Notes: generated by a model not told the origin, from the sequence alone. Shown: positions 15,739 through 28,763, counted from the stretch's first letter. The stretch: 64,000 nt of DNA from UBA9676 sp963730065 (GCA_963730065.1 CAVSQL010000006.1:744001-808000), one strand, 5' to 3'. A program made the numbers and translations.

Positions 15739-17637
15739 CTAGCTGATCTGCCGGTAGCGCCATACGGACAGGGGGATGAATACGGCCAGCAGGCCGCCTA
15801 TCCATGCCGCGGCGGCTCCCAGCGACGCGGTGGTGCCGAAGAGGGCGAGCGAGCGGGCGGCGTCGGCGGTGACGGTGACGGGGTTGATTTTCGCGAACGC
15901 CTGCAGCCAGTCCGGAAAGGTCGAGACGGGCACGAACACCGAGCTGGCGAAGACGAGCGGGAAGATCACGACGAACCCGGCCGTCTGCGCCGTCTCGGCG
16001 CCCCGGACGGTCAGCGCCACGAAGGCGAAGATCCAGCTGAGGGCGAAGCCGAAGGCGGCGACGACGGCGACGCACGCGACCGCCCCGGCCACCCCGCCGA
16101 GGAAGCGGAACCCGACCAGGTACCCGACGGCGATCATCAGCCCGATGACGACGATGTTGCGGACCAGGTCGGCCACGGTGCGCCCGGCCAGCACCGCGGA
16201 GCGGGCCATCGGCATGGACCGGAACCGGTCGACCACCCCGCGTGTCAGGTCTTCCTTCAGGCCGACCGCCGTCTGCGAGGCGCCGAAAGTCACCGACTGG
16301 ACGAAGACCCCGGGCAGCAGGAAGTCGACGTAGGCGACCCCGTGTGGCAGCGAGCGGCCGATCGCGCCGCCGAACACGTAGACAAACAGCAGCACGAACA
16401 GGACCGGCTGGATGGTGGAGAAGACCAGCAGGTCCGGCTGGCGGATGAAGTGACGCAGGTTGCGGCCGGTGACCACGGCGGTGTCGGTGACCGCCGAGCG
16501 CACGGACCGCAGGGACGGGCGCCGCAGCCGCAGGACCGGCCTGCGAGGCGCTGGCATGCCCGGCGCCGGCGGCTGGGGCCGGGGGCGGCGCCGCGTCCGG
16601 GGGCTAGGCCCGCCGCCGTCCTCGCTGGGCGGGGCCCCGGTCAGCTGCAGGAAGACATCGTCCAGCGTGGGCCGGCGCAGCCCGATGTCGCTGACGCTGA
16701 TCTGTTCCCGGCGCAGCCCGGCGGCCGCCTCCTCCACCAGCGCGAGCCCGTTGCGCGGCGCCGGGAGGGTGAGCCGGTCCGGGCGCTCGTCGGGCTGAGG
16801 ATCGCCGCAGCCCACCCCCGCCAGCACCGCCTGCGCCCGGTCGCGCTGCCCCGCGCTGGACAGTTCCACCTCCAGGATCTGGCCGCCGACGCGGTCCTTG
16901 AGCTCGTTCCCGGTTCCCTCCGCGATGACCTTCCCGCGGTCGATGACGGCGATCCGGTCGGCCAGCTGATCGGCTTCCTCGAGGTACTGGGTGGTCAGCA
17001 GGAGCGTTGTCCCCTCGCGCTGCAGTTCGCGCACGATGGCCCAGATCTCGTTGCGGCTGCGCGGATCCAGGCCCGTGGTCGGCTCGTCGAGGAACAGCAC
17101 CTGCGGGCGCGTCAGCAGGCTCGAAGCGATGTCGAGCCGCCGGCGCATGCCACCGGAGTAGGTCCGGGCCGGCCGGTCAGCCGCCTGCGCCAGGTCGAAC
17201 CGCTCGAGCAGCTCACCGGCGCGGCGGTGGGCCTGCTCACCGGACAGCTTGAACAAACGCCCGAACATCTCCAGGTTCTCGCGCCCGGTCAACAGCTCGT
17301 CGACCGCCGCGAACTGCCCCGTCAGCCCGATCAGTTCGCGGACAGCGGCGGGCTCACCCACCACGTCGTGGCCGAAGACCTCCGCCCGGCCCGCATCGGG
17401 CGCCAGCAGCGTGGCCAGAATGCGAATCAGCGTGGTCTTGCCCGCCCCGTTCGGGCCCAGCAGGCCAAACACCGTCCCCGCCGGAACCTCGAGCCCGGCA
17501 CCATCCAGCGCCACGGTCGCCCCGAAGCGCTTGACCACGCCCTCGACCCGCACCGCAGGCACCGAAGAACCACGTCCGTTCACCCCGGTCACTGGGCCCG
17601 TTCCCGGCTCGACTCGGCTTTCGTTGTCCGCTGTCAT
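15739..17637 (-). CDS. ABC exporter: ATPase fused to ABC-2 permease (DrrAB-like)
   Basis: A 632-residue single-chain exporter half. Residues 25-340 form a DrrA-type ATPase with Walker A GPNGAGKTT, signature YSGGMRRRLDIA, Walker B VLFLDEPTTGLDP and the C-terminal DrrA extension (RRPTLDDVFLQLTG). A Pro/Arg-rich linker follows. Then an ABC-2 permease has about six membrane helices and the loop GLKEDLTRGVVDRFRSMPM typical of DrrB. In most relatives the two parts are separate genes. It probably exports a hydrophobic antibiotic-like compound. GGAG precedes the ATG, and palindrome copy 7 lies 70 bases upstream. Confidence 0.93.
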   Translation of the reverse strand: MTADNESRVEPGTGPVTGVNGRGSSVPAVRVEGVVKRFGATVALDGAGLEVPAGTVFGLLGPNGAGKTTLIRILATLLAPDAGRAEVFGHDVVGEPAAVRELIGLTGQFAAVDELLTGRENLEMFGRLFKLSGEQAHRRAGELLERFDLAQAADRPARTYSGGMRRRLDIASSLLTRPQVLFLDEPTTGLDPRSRNEIWAIVRELQREGTTLLLTTQYLEEADQLADRIAVIDRGKVIAEGTGNELKDRVGGQILEVELSSAGQRDRAQAVLAGVGCGDPQPDERPDRLTLPAPRNGLALVEEAAAGLRREQISVSDIGLRRPTLDDVFLQLTGAPPSEDGGGPSPRTRRRPRPQPPAPGMPAPRRPVLRLRRPSLRSVRSAVTDTAVVTGRNLRHFIRQPDLLVFSTIQPVLFVLLFVYVFGGAIGRSLPHGVAYVDFLLPGVFVQSVTFGASQTAVGLKEDLTRGVVDRFRSMPMARSAVLAGRTVADLVRNIVVIGLMIAVGYLVGFRFLGGVAGAVACVAVVAAFGFALSWIFAFVALTVRGAETAQTAGFVVIFPLVFASSVFVPVSTFPDWLQAFAKINPVTVTADAARSLALFGTTASLGAAAAWIGGLLAVFIPLSVWRYRQIS

Positions 17638-18095
17638 GTCGATCTCCTCAACCGGGCCGTGCGGGTCTTCGCGGCAGACTCAGGTTTGCCACCAGGCAGG
17701 TGATTGGTCGTCACCGGATCGCGGTGATTCGCCAGGGCGGGGCAACGCAGGGCTGCCCACCAAGGCCTGACCCTGCCCGCCGGCGCCCGATTTCCCCTTC
17801 TGCGCGCTGGACGCTCCCCAGCTCACCGCATCTGAGCGCCATATCGGCCGTTCGGGTGCGGCTCGAATAACATGTCGGGCGACTGGGACTTGCCGCCAGA
17901 TCGGCGGCTACGCGCGCGGCTATCAGCGTGGACCGGTTCACGCTCCGTGACAGCTGGCGCCTCCGCGCTATTCATAGCCAGACGAGGCTGATCTGCCTGA
18001 AGAGCGCAGCCTGTGGCACCCAGGCGTCGGCCCGGTTCAGCCCTTCATGGGTTCCGGAGGCAGTGCTGGAACATAGATCTGTGCGGCAATGGAGC
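17638..18095. other. Promoter region of the ABC exporter, otherwise empty
   Basis: Holds palindrome copy 7 at its left end. I see no gene or further remnant in the rest. Confidence 0.4.
17710..17728. promoter_or_regulatory. Palindromic operator candidate, copy 7
   Basis: GTCACCGGATCGCGGTGAT, about 70 bases upstream of the ABC exporter start on the minus strand, in a context similar to copy 4. Confidence 0.6.
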
Positions 18096-21977
<3,882 letters not shown>

Positions 21978-22174
21978 CAGGACTCCTCAGCTTCTGGGTC
22001 GGCCCGGCTGGCTCACCGCCGGCCGGCCGGGCCGACGCGAAGCTAGCTACCGGGCCCTGTCATAACATTCGATCACGCACCGCCGCCGCACGGCGGATAA
22101 TTGCGCACATAACAGTCGGCGATACCGGCAGGGTGCGTAGCCTGCCAGCCAATGCAGCGGGCGATAGAGGGCGC

Positions 22175-24439
22175 GTGAAGACATCAGACAGCGGCGAACG
22201 GGCCAAGCTCACCGGCCTGGTCGGCTGGCAAAGGCGTGAGCTCGATCGCATGCGCTCTGAGGCCGCCGCGCGCTCAGTCATAGATGTTGCCACCGGCATG
22301 CTGATGGAGCAGCTCAGCTGCTCGGCTGCCGAGGCCAGGCAGCAGCTCGACCGCTTGTCCAGCGCATCCGGTATCACCCCGACCGATCTGGCCGCCGAGA
22401 TCACTGGCCAGCACTTGCTGACGGCGTTTGCGCCTGCCCCGCGCAGAACCAGCCCCGCCCGGGCCACGGTCGAAGCTGCGCCTGATGGCGCGCGGCTTGC
22501 TGCAGCCCTGCTCGAGGAGGCGCCGTCCGCTAAGGGCGCTGAGTCGGCGGCGATCTGGCTGATGGAACCCGACGGCGGGCTTGAGCTGGCCGGCGAAGCG
22601 GGACTCGGGCCGCGGGAAGCCAGCCGCTGGCGGCGCATCCCGCCGGACATGGCGTTCCCCGCACTGCGGGCAGTCCGCGAGAACAGCGAGATCTGGTGGC
22701 CGCGCGGGCGGCCGCCGGGCGACGACAGCCCGCTGGCCGGCCGCAGCGCCGACTGTGCCCGGGCGGTCTTGCCGTTGCGCAGCGACGGCGCCAGCTTCGG
22801 TGCCCTTGAGATCTGCTGGCCGGCAGCGCTCAGCGCGTTCTCCGCCCCCCTTCGCCGCCAGATCGCCGCGCTCGCCGACACCTGCGCCCAGGCGCTCGGC
22901 ACCGGCCTGCCACACAGCGGCCCTTCCGCCGGCTACGCGGCAGCGTGGATTTTCGGGCTGCTTGACGGGCTGCATGAGTCCGCGCTGTTCGCACGGGCCG
23001 TCCGCGGCGATCACGGTACGGTGGCCGGACTGGTGGTCGAGTGGGTGAGCCGGGGCTTCCGCGACCCAGCAGGGCGGCCCGTTACCGACATCACCGGGCA
23101 CCAGCTGCTGGAGCTGTATCCCGAGATGGCGACGACCGGCGGCCTGTGTGACCGGGCGATACAGGTGCTGGCCAGCGGGGAGCCGCAGCACTTCCCCAGC
23201 GTCGCACTTGCCGGCGGCGCGAGCGCTGGCCTGCTGCTGGAGGTACGCATCGCCAGGCTATTCGACGGCGTCGTGATCGCCTGGCGTGATTCCGCTGACG
23301 CAGAGCGCCTGGCCACACAGCTGCAGCAGGCCCAGTGGCTTGGCAGGATCGGCAGCTGGGAGGAGAACCTGGTCACGGGCGAGGCGCGTTGGACCGAGCC
23401 AGCATTCGCGCTCTTCGGGCAGCCGCCGGGCTTTCCGGTTCGGCTAGCGGATCTGCACGACCGGGTACCGGCCCAAGACATCCCCGCCGTGCAGGCGTTC
23501 CGGGACCGGCTGCTCCGCCGGCGGGATGCGGCAGCGGCCGTCTTCCGCGTTGTGCGCGCTGACGATGGCAGCGTGCGGCAGCTACGCGCCTTCGCCGAGC
23601 CGGTTACCGGGCCAGCCGGGGACCTGCTCGCGGTGCGCGGGGCGTATCAGGATGTCTCGCCGCAGTTCCATACACAAGCCGCCTTCGAGGTGGCGCGTGA
23701 GCAGCTTGCCGATACCGAGGAGCGGGCCAAGGAAGAGCACTGGCTGGCAGTGCGTCTGCAGCAAGCGATCACCCCGCAATCCTCGCAACTGGTTGAGGCG
23801 GTAGGGCTTGACGTGACCGCCCGGTACCGCCCAGCCGGCCCTGGGCACCTGGTCAGCGGCGACTGGTATGACGCCGTGCTGCTCCCGACGAACGAAGTAC
23901 TCCTCGCAGTCGGTGACGTCGCCGGGCACGGAATCGAGGCTGTCACCGGCATGGTCTCGCTGCGCAACTTCCTGCGCGGCCTGGCCATCACCGGAGCCGG
24001 CCCGGGGACCCTGCTTGGCTGGCTCAACAGCGCGGCCTACCACCTCGCCGACGACATCTACGGGACCGCGATCTGCGGAACCTACGATCCCCGCAACCGA
24101 ACCCTGCGCTGGGCCCGGGCCGGCCACCTGCCCCCGGTCGTGGTGCGCAGCGGAACCGCACGCACGCTGACCCTCCCCGAGGGAATGCTGCTCGGCACCG
24201 AACCGGACGCCTCCTACCAGGAAGCCACCATCAGCCTCAGACCCGGCGACGCTCTGCTCATGTTCACGGACGGGCTCATCGAGCGCCGCGACCAGTCGCT
24301 CGACGATGCGCTGCATGCGCTGACGCACCTCGCCAGCCGGCCAGTGCACGACATCGGCACCTTCGCTGATCACCTGCTCGCCCGCTCAGCCTCTGATACC
24401 GGTGACGACGCGTGTCTGGTTGCCGTAGCCGTTCAGTGA
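22175..24439 (+). CDS. ANTAR-GAF-PAS-PP2C (SpoIIE-type) phosphatase
   Basis: A 754-residue signalling protein. The N-terminus (about residues 15-75) is ANTAR-like (VIDVATGMLMEQLSCSAAEA), an RNA-binding antiterminator fold. A GAF-like region and a PAS-like region (around WLGRIGSWEENLVTGEARWT) follow. The C-terminal 230 residues form a PP2C/SpoIIE phosphatase with SGDWYDAVLL, VGDVAGHG and MFTDGLIERR, which carry the metal-binding Asp residues. Such enzymes dephosphorylate anti-sigma antagonists of the STAS type. GTG at 22175 has GAGG upstream. It is divergent from the poly-HAMP kinase, so the two may share a stress pathway. The order with ANTAR first is unusual. Confidence 0.9.
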   Translation: MKTSDSGERAKLTGLVGWQRRELDRMRSEAAARSVIDVATGMLMEQLSCSAAEARQQLDRLSSASGITPTDLAAEITGQHLLTAFAPAPRRTSPARATVEAAPDGARLAAALLEEAPSAKGAESAAIWLMEPDGGLELAGEAGLGPREASRWRRIPPDMAFPALRAVRENSEIWWPRGRPPGDDSPLAGRSADCARAVLPLRSDGASFGALEICWPAALSAFSAPLRRQIAALADTCAQALGTGLPHSGPSAGYAAAWIFGLLDGLHESALFARAVRGDHGTVAGLVVEWVSRGFRDPAGRPVTDITGHQLLELYPEMATTGGLCDRAIQVLASGEPQHFPSVALAGGASAGLLLEVRIARLFDGVVIAWRDSADAERLATQLQQAQWLGRIGSWEENLVTGEARWTEPAFALFGQPPGFPVRLADLHDRVPAQDIPAVQAFRDRLLRRRDAAAAVFRVVRADDGSVRQLRAFAEPVTGPAGDLLAVRGAYQDVSPQFHTQAAFEVAREQLADTEERAKEEHWLAVRLQQAITPQSSQLVEAVGLDVTARYRPAGPGHLVSGDWYDAVLLPTNEVLLAVGDVAGHGIEAVTGMVSLRNFLRGLAITGAGPGTLLGWLNSAAYHLADDIYGTAICGTYDPRNRTLRWARAGHLPPVVVRSGTARTLTLPEGMLLGTEPDASYQEATISLRPGDALLMFTDGLIERRDQSLDDALHALTHLASRPVHDIGTFADHLLARSASDTGDDACLVAVAVQ

Positions 24440-24654
24440 CCGTGAGGGGATGCGCAGGCAGACAGCGCGTTAGTGACCAGCTCGGAGACCACGGTCGGCT
24501 CGGTGGTGTCGTTCGCACGTTGTATCTCACCCGAACCGCCACCCATTGCCCTTGCTGAGGCCGCGGCTGCGGCACCCAGTGCGGGAGCGAGAGTTAGGAA
24601 ACCTTACTACCGGACAGTGCCATGAAGGTGATCGCGCCGAAGGTCGTCGTTTGG
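24440..24654. other. Intergenic region
   Basis: Between the phosphatase and the PspC gene, which converge. No gene is seen, and no clear terminator was recognised. Confidence 0.3.
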
Positions 24655-24915
24655 TCAGCCTGACCAGGCGTCCTGGTTCTTGCCGGTGATGTTCTCGGCC
24701 ATCGAGCTCTTCTGGCCTTCACCGGGGATGACGACCCACGCGACCAGGTAGGCCAGCACGCCCGCGCCTCCGGTAATTACGGAGACGATGGCCCAGATCA
24801 CCCGGACCAGGGTCACGTCGAGGCCGAAGTAGCCGGCGAATGCCGCGCATACCCCGGCCAGCATCCGGCCGTTCCGGGGGCGCACCAAGACCTTGCTTGC
24901 GTTTCCAGCTGTCAT
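24655..24915 (-). CDS. PspC domain membrane protein
   Basis: An 86-residue protein with the PspC motif: RPRNGRMLAGVCAAFAGYFG, then a hydrophobic stretch (VRVIWAIVSVITGGAGVLAY, continuing LVAWVVIPG). PspC-family proteins sit in the membrane and sense or relieve envelope stress. The second ATG (24915) was chosen because AGGAG lies 9 bases before it; the ATG 9 bases upstream overlaps the binding site. No pspA is nearby. Confidence 0.88.
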   Translation of the reverse strand: MTAGNASKVLVRPRNGRMLAGVCAAFAGYFGLDVTLVRVIWAIVSVITGGAGVLAYLVAWVVIPGEGQKSSMAENITGKNQDAWSG

Positions 24916-25006
24916 GTGAACCATCTCCTGCGGTGACCACGGGGGATAGCTGGCCGCGGCCGGCGGCTGATCCCCGGTGCCTCGCCTCAGCCTACATCTG
25001 AACTAT

Positions 25007-25033
25007 AAAACTAGCAATTAATTTCTAGAATTT
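25007..25033. promoter_or_regulatory. AT-rich element, left copy
   Basis: A 27 bp A/T-rich block containing ACTAGCAATTAATTTCTAG, in a genome with few such stretches, just upstream of the winged-helix regulator. A related block lies inverted at 25565-25592, so this is a likely operator or promoter of the regulator. Confidence 0.5.
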
Positions 25034-25050
25034 GTGGTAGTCTTTGAAGC

Positions 25051-25404
25051 ATGGAGGGCTGGAGCTTCCTGACCAACCACGCCCGGGTGCTGCTGTGCAT
25101 CGCCCACGACCCGGGCGTGCGGCTGCGCGACATCGCGGCCAGCCTGGACATCACCGAGCGCAGCGCCCACGGCATCATCACCGACCTGACCACAGCCGGC
25201 TACACCGTCAAGCAGAAAGACGGCCGCCGCAACCGCTACCAGATCCAGGCCCACATGCCCTTGCGGGAGCCAGCCAGCCAGGAACCTGCCATCGGCGAAG
25301 TCCTCGCTCTCCTCGCCGGCCCGCGACCCGCCCGTCACCGGACAGCGCGGGCGAGTGACCCTGACGCCGGCGGCAGCCGCCAGTCAGAGCCGCAAGCTCC
25401 CTGA
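25051..25404 (+). CDS. Winged-helix DNA-binding regulator
   Basis: A 117-residue regulator. The first 70 residues form a MarR/ArsR-like winged helix, with VLLCIAHDPGVRLRDIAASL, TERSAHGIITDLTTAGY as recognition region and GRRNRYQ as wing. Many actinomycetes encode close relatives of this short type with the opening W(S/T)FLTNHA. The C-terminal third is low complexity. No effector-binding domain is evident. The AT-rich elements on both sides suggest autoregulation and control of the genes to the right. Confidence 0.85.
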   Translation: MEGWSFLTNHARVLLCIAHDPGVRLRDIAASLDITERSAHGIITDLTTAGYTVKQKDGRRNRYQIQAHMPLREPASQEPAIGEVLALLAGPRPARHRTARASDPDAGGSRQSEPQAP

Positions 25405-25564
25405 ACCCGCGGGCCGGCAGCACGCGGCGGCCTGCGCAGACCCGGATGGCCTCCGGCATTGGCCGGCCCGTCACCGGGCTGCCTGGCTTGTGACCTGTAC
25501 GTTGGTGGCATCCGCAGCGCGGAGCCGGCAGGAGGCTCCAGTCCGGCCCGGTCAAGCCTTACCC

Positions 25565-25592
25565 AAATTTCCAGAAATCTATTACTAGTTTT
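25565..25592. promoter_or_regulatory. AT-rich element, right copy
   Basis: A 28 bp A/T-rich block which, read on the minus strand, matches the left element (25007-25033) at most positions, sharing AAAACTAG and ATTTCT. It precedes the truncated gene at 25685. Confidence 0.45.
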
Positions 25593-25684
25593 CTGAAACC
25601 AGCGTAGCGTCAGGCGAGCGAACGCCGGGGCCCGGTTGTCGCCGACCGCCAGGGTTCTCGGGGATTCAGCGAGAGGACCCGGTC

Positions 25685-26002
25685 ATGGGTGAGGCCCGGC
25701 TGCATGTGGTGTTCGGGACCGGCCAGGTCGGAAGTGCCCTGGCCGCGCACCTGGCCGGGCTAGGTATCCCAGTCCGGGCGGTGTCCAGGCACCGGCCGCC
25801 CGTGCTGGCCGGGGGACTGACTGGCGGGCCGCCGCCAGTCATCCTCGTCGCCACCATATCCGGCAAGTCGCTCGCCGTGACCACGGGTATCGCCGCCGGC
25901 GTCCTGCTGCTGGGCACCGCCGCCGGCGGCTTCCACGACCTCGCCCGCCTCCGGCCTGCTCGAGCGTCAAGCCCGGCCGGGCTCAGCGCGAAGGACCGAT
26001 GA
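25685..26002 (+). pseudogene. Truncated NAD-dependent epimerase-like gene
   Basis: GAGAGGA precedes the ATG, and the first 35 residues (LHVVFGTGQVGSALAAHLAG, then LGIPVRAVSRHRP) are the Rossmann dinucleotide-binding start of an NAD-dependent epimerase. The rest of the 105-residue frame does not continue the family, so the gene has been cut and joined to unrelated sequence. A short chimeric protein could still be made. Confidence 0.55.
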
Positions 26003-26014
26003 TCATGCCTCAGG

Positions 26015-26140
26015 CTGATAGCGATCAACACCATGCGCCAGCAGTATCCGGGCCTGGTGATCCTGCCCGCACACGACCCGGGAGCGGCCAGCCGCCTGGC
26101 CCAGGCCACCGGCCAGGCTCCGGCGGTGGCGAGCGCCTAG
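26015..26140 (+). pseudogene. MBL-fold lactonase-like C-terminal remnant
   Basis: The frame reads INTMRQQYPGLVILPAHDPG, then AASRLAQATGQAPAVASA, and stops at 26140. This is the C-terminal end of an AHL-lactonase-like metallo-beta-lactamase fold protein (the ILPAHDP motif carries a late metal ligand). The rest is missing. Confidence 0.55.
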
Positions 26141-26442
26141 CCGTGCCGGGCGCAGATTTGGCGATCGATTCGCTCGAGGCGATCCAGGCCGGCGACCCAG
26201 TGGATCCGGTTCGCGGGACGAGCACTTCCAACCCGGTGCTCCTGCTGATCCAGCAAGGTCCCCGGTCTGCCGACGATCAACGAAACGCGCCGCTCAGGGC
26301 ACCTCCCCGGGCTGGGAACAGGCCTTCACCGTCATCTACTGGGACCAGCGCGGCTGCGGCTGCGCGCCGCAAACTCCCCGCTGCCACCGTCACCTCGCCG
26401 ACTGCCGGCCCGCGCAGAGCTAGGCGGACGATCGGCCTCTAG
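26141..26442 (+). pseudogene. Alpha/beta hydrolase (proline iminopeptidase-like) remnant
   Basis: Pieces in different frames read TSNPVLLLIQQGPGLPTINE and EQAFTVIYWDQRGCG, the N-terminal hallmarks of an alpha/beta hydrolase related to proline iminopeptidases. The gene has lost frame at least once and ends before the nucleophile. Confidence 0.5.
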
Positions 26443-26458
26443 CCGACAGGAGAAGTCA

Positions 26459-27184
26459 ATGGATCACGCGGCCCGGACACGTCAGCGGGTGCTAGCCCTT
26501 TTCCTCCCCATCGCGGCGGTGCTGTATATAAGTGCCGAGGCACTCAGCCCCAAAGGCACCGACCAGGTGATACAGACCACGGCCACGGCGTTCAAGGTGC
26601 TGGCAATTGCGGCGAAGCACCCGACTCAGCTCTACGTCGCAGGCTCGCTCGCACTTCTCGGGCTCGGGGCTCTGGCCGTCTCGTATGCGGCGATCGCCGC
26701 GCTGGTCAGAAACCGCGGTTCGGCGGTCGCCACCGTCGCCGCGCTGATCGGCGGAATCGGTGCCTTCTGCGGAGCCATCACCAACGTCCTGGTCTTTCCT
26801 AACCTCGCCGCCGCTGCGACGGCACACCTGTCAGGAGACGCGGCCGCGCGGTTCCTGGTGACAACCTTCAACTCCGGATTCGGCCACGTGTTCCTTTACG
26901 CCTATTTCATCGGCATCTACGCCGCGCCGGCCCTCATGGGGTTTGCCCTGTGGCGCAGCCGGAGCGTTCCGCGCTGGCTGGCGGTCCTGTTCTTCATCGG
27001 CCTGGAAGTCGCTCAACAGCAGATATCCGCCGGGATCGTCGTCGTCTTGTACATGCTGCCATTTGCGGCAGCGATGTTCCTGCTGGCGGCCCGGATCTGG
27101 CAGGCGGCCGCTCCGCCAGCCAGGCCCAACCTGGAACCGGCCGTCGTAGTCACCGCGCCGGCCCCGGCGCGCCCGCAGAGCTAG
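26459..27184 (+). CDS. Six-helix membrane protein of unknown function
   Basis: A 241-residue protein with about six hydrophobic helices (around residues 10-28, 56-82, 88-112, 132-158, 166-186, 190-212) and a Pro/Ala-rich tail. ACAGGAGA lies 5 bases before the ATG. The general pattern, with an N-terminal helix, a periplasmic loop and five more helices, resembles DUF4386-like proteins, but I do not see a diagnostic motif, so no function is given. Confidence 0.7.
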   Translation: MDHAARTRQRVLALFLPIAAVLYISAEALSPKGTDQVIQTTATAFKVLAIAAKHPTQLYVAGSLALLGLGALAVSYAAIAALVRNRGSAVATVAALIGGIGAFCGAITNVLVFPNLAAAATAHLSGDAAARFLVTTFNSGFGHVFLYAYFIGIYAAPALMGFALWRSRSVPRWLAVLFFIGLEVAQQQISAGIVVVLYMLPFAAAMFLLAARIWQAAAPPARPNLEPAVVVTAPAPARPQS

Positions 27185-27653
27185 CCGCGGGCCAGCCGGG
27201 ACTGGCAGCAGAAAGGCAGCAGCCAGTGGTTCCCATTGAGTTCACCGCCTACTTCACGCCGCGACGGCCGCCGCCGGAGTCCGCAGCCTCGACGCCCCTA
27301 ATCGGATGATCTGCGTGCCCGGGCTCGCGCCGCTACCGCAATCTCCGACCGCGCATACTCGGCAGTGGTGGTTGCAGACATTGCCGATCCCGGTGACCGG
27401 TTGCTGCCGGTGATGCCCGTGCGCTCGCTGGACCGCGTGGAGTGATGACCTGGGCTCCTGCTATTCGTGGACGTCGGCGGCCAGGTAGTGGCTGGTTTGC
27501 GGACCAGACCGTTCCCGCCCATGCGCCATGACCGTTGAGGCACCGGCCGGCAATTCCGGGCCAGCTTCTGGGATGCTCGTTCTGGGAGTGCGTCTAGCTC
27601 AGCTGCGGTGCCGCCGTAGGGGGCGGGTGGTAACTGCGCGGAGGGAGGCTCAG
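27185..27653. other. Gap with one unassigned coding-like stretch
   Basis: From about 27304 to 27445 one plus-strand frame (DDLRARARAATAISDRAYSA and on, ending SLDRVE) has actinobacterial codon usage and a stop, but no start or recognised family. It may be the end of a lost gene. Confidence 0.3.
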
Positions 27654-28553
27654 ATGGCCGCTACGGACAGTCGTGGCGAGAATGTGCGGGTGGCGGTGCT
27701 GGGCACCGGCATCATGGGCTCGGCGATGGCCCGGAGTCTGGTCTTGGCGGGGCTGCGCACCACAGTCTGGGATCGGTCGCCGACGGTGACCGCGCCGCTG
27801 TCCGATGCCGGAGCGCTGGTGGCGGCGTCGCCGGCGGAGGCGGCCCAGGACGCGCACGTCGTGATCACGATGCTGCCGACCGCTGAGGTGGTCCATTCGG
27901 TGATCTTCGCTGGCGGCGTGGTGGAGGCGCTGGCTGAGGGTGCGGTGTGGGCGCAGATGGGCACGATCGGCCTTACCGCAACGACCGAGATCGGGGGCCG
28001 GCTCGGTCAGCTGCGGCCCGATGTCATGTTCGTGGACGCGCCGGTATCGGGCAGCAAGGGCCCCGCTGAGGCCGGCCAGCTGCTCATCCTGGCGTCCGGC
28101 CCGCCCGCAGCGGCTGCAGCCGTGCGCCCGGCGTTCTCGGCGATCGGCCGCAAGACCGTGTGGCTGGGCGAGGCCGGCCAGGGCAGCCGGATGAAGCTGG
28201 TCGTCAACGCCTACATGTCCATCTTGATCGAGGGCGTGGCTGAGGCCCTGGAACTGGCTGGGCGGCTGGGCATCGACGCCGCCAAGCTGGCCGAGGCCAT
28301 CGAGGGCGGCCCGCTGGACGCGCCGATCGCGGACGCCAAGCTGCACAAAATGGAGCGAGGCGATTTCGCGCCCGAGTTCCCGCTGGAGTGGGCGCTCAAG
28401 GACGTGGACCTGGCGATCGGGGCTGCGGGCGATGACGAGCTGCCGCTGCTGGCCGCGTTGTCCCGCCAGTGGCGCGCAGCCGTAGACACCGGCCACGGCC
28501 GGGAAGATGTCAGCGCCGCCCGCCTAGCGCTCGGCGGCCACCAGCAGCCTTAA
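27654..28553 (+). CDS. NAD(P)-dependent oxidoreductase, beta-hydroxyacid dehydrogenase family
   Basis: A 299-residue enzyme of the 3-hydroxyisobutyrate/6-phosphogluconate dehydrogenase family. The dinucleotide motif is LGTGIMGSAMA (residues 16-26). The substrate motif is VDAPVSGSKGPAEAG, and the catalytic Lys lies in GSRMKLVVNAYM. GGGAGG sits 8 bases before the ATG at 27654, which starts right at the Rossmann fold; the longer open frame is rejected. The family reduces or oxidises beta-hydroxy acids and also includes imine reductases. The residue before the catalytic Lys region does not settle which. Confidence 0.9.
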   Translation: MAATDSRGENVRVAVLGTGIMGSAMARSLVLAGLRTTVWDRSPTVTAPLSDAGALVAASPAEAAQDAHVVITMLPTAEVVHSVIFAGGVVEALAEGAVWAQMGTIGLTATTEIGGRLGQLRPDVMFVDAPVSGSKGPAEAGQLLILASGPPAAAAAVRPAFSAIGRKTVWLGEAGQGSRMKLVVNAYMSILIEGVAEALELAGRLGIDAAKLAEAIEGGPLDAPIADAKLHKMERGDFAPEFPLEWALKDVDLAIGAAGDDELPLLAALSRQWRAAVDTGHGREDVSAARLALGGHQQP

Positions 28554-28639
28554 TCCCCCGGCCCGCAGCCCACGCGCTGCAGCAAATCTGATGGCCGCAG
28601 CTGGCACCCCCGGTGAGCCGCCCACACCCACCGATGGTG

Positions 28640-28760
28640 GTCCGGTGCACGCAACGCCGATCGTGCCCATCTGCGCCCACACGTATCCGTCGGCGAACGC
28701 GCCAGCTCCACCGCCGCCGAAGATCACCCAATCCACGGCATCGGCGGTGCTCAGGCCAGG
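28640..28760 (-). pseudogene. Oxidoreductase paralogue fragment
   Basis: On the minus strand the frame reads DAVDWVIFGGGGAGAFADGY, then VWAQMGTIGVACT, matching HSVIFAGGVVEALAEGAVWA and QMGTIGL in the neighbouring gene. It is a short relic of a second copy, in the opposite orientation. Confidence 0.55.
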
Positions 28761-28763
28761 CGC

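Noticed and set aside
15517..17703. 728-residue plus-strand frame
   Set aside because: Antisense shadow of the ABC exporter gene; its sequence is rich in Gly, Asp and Arg without any domain.
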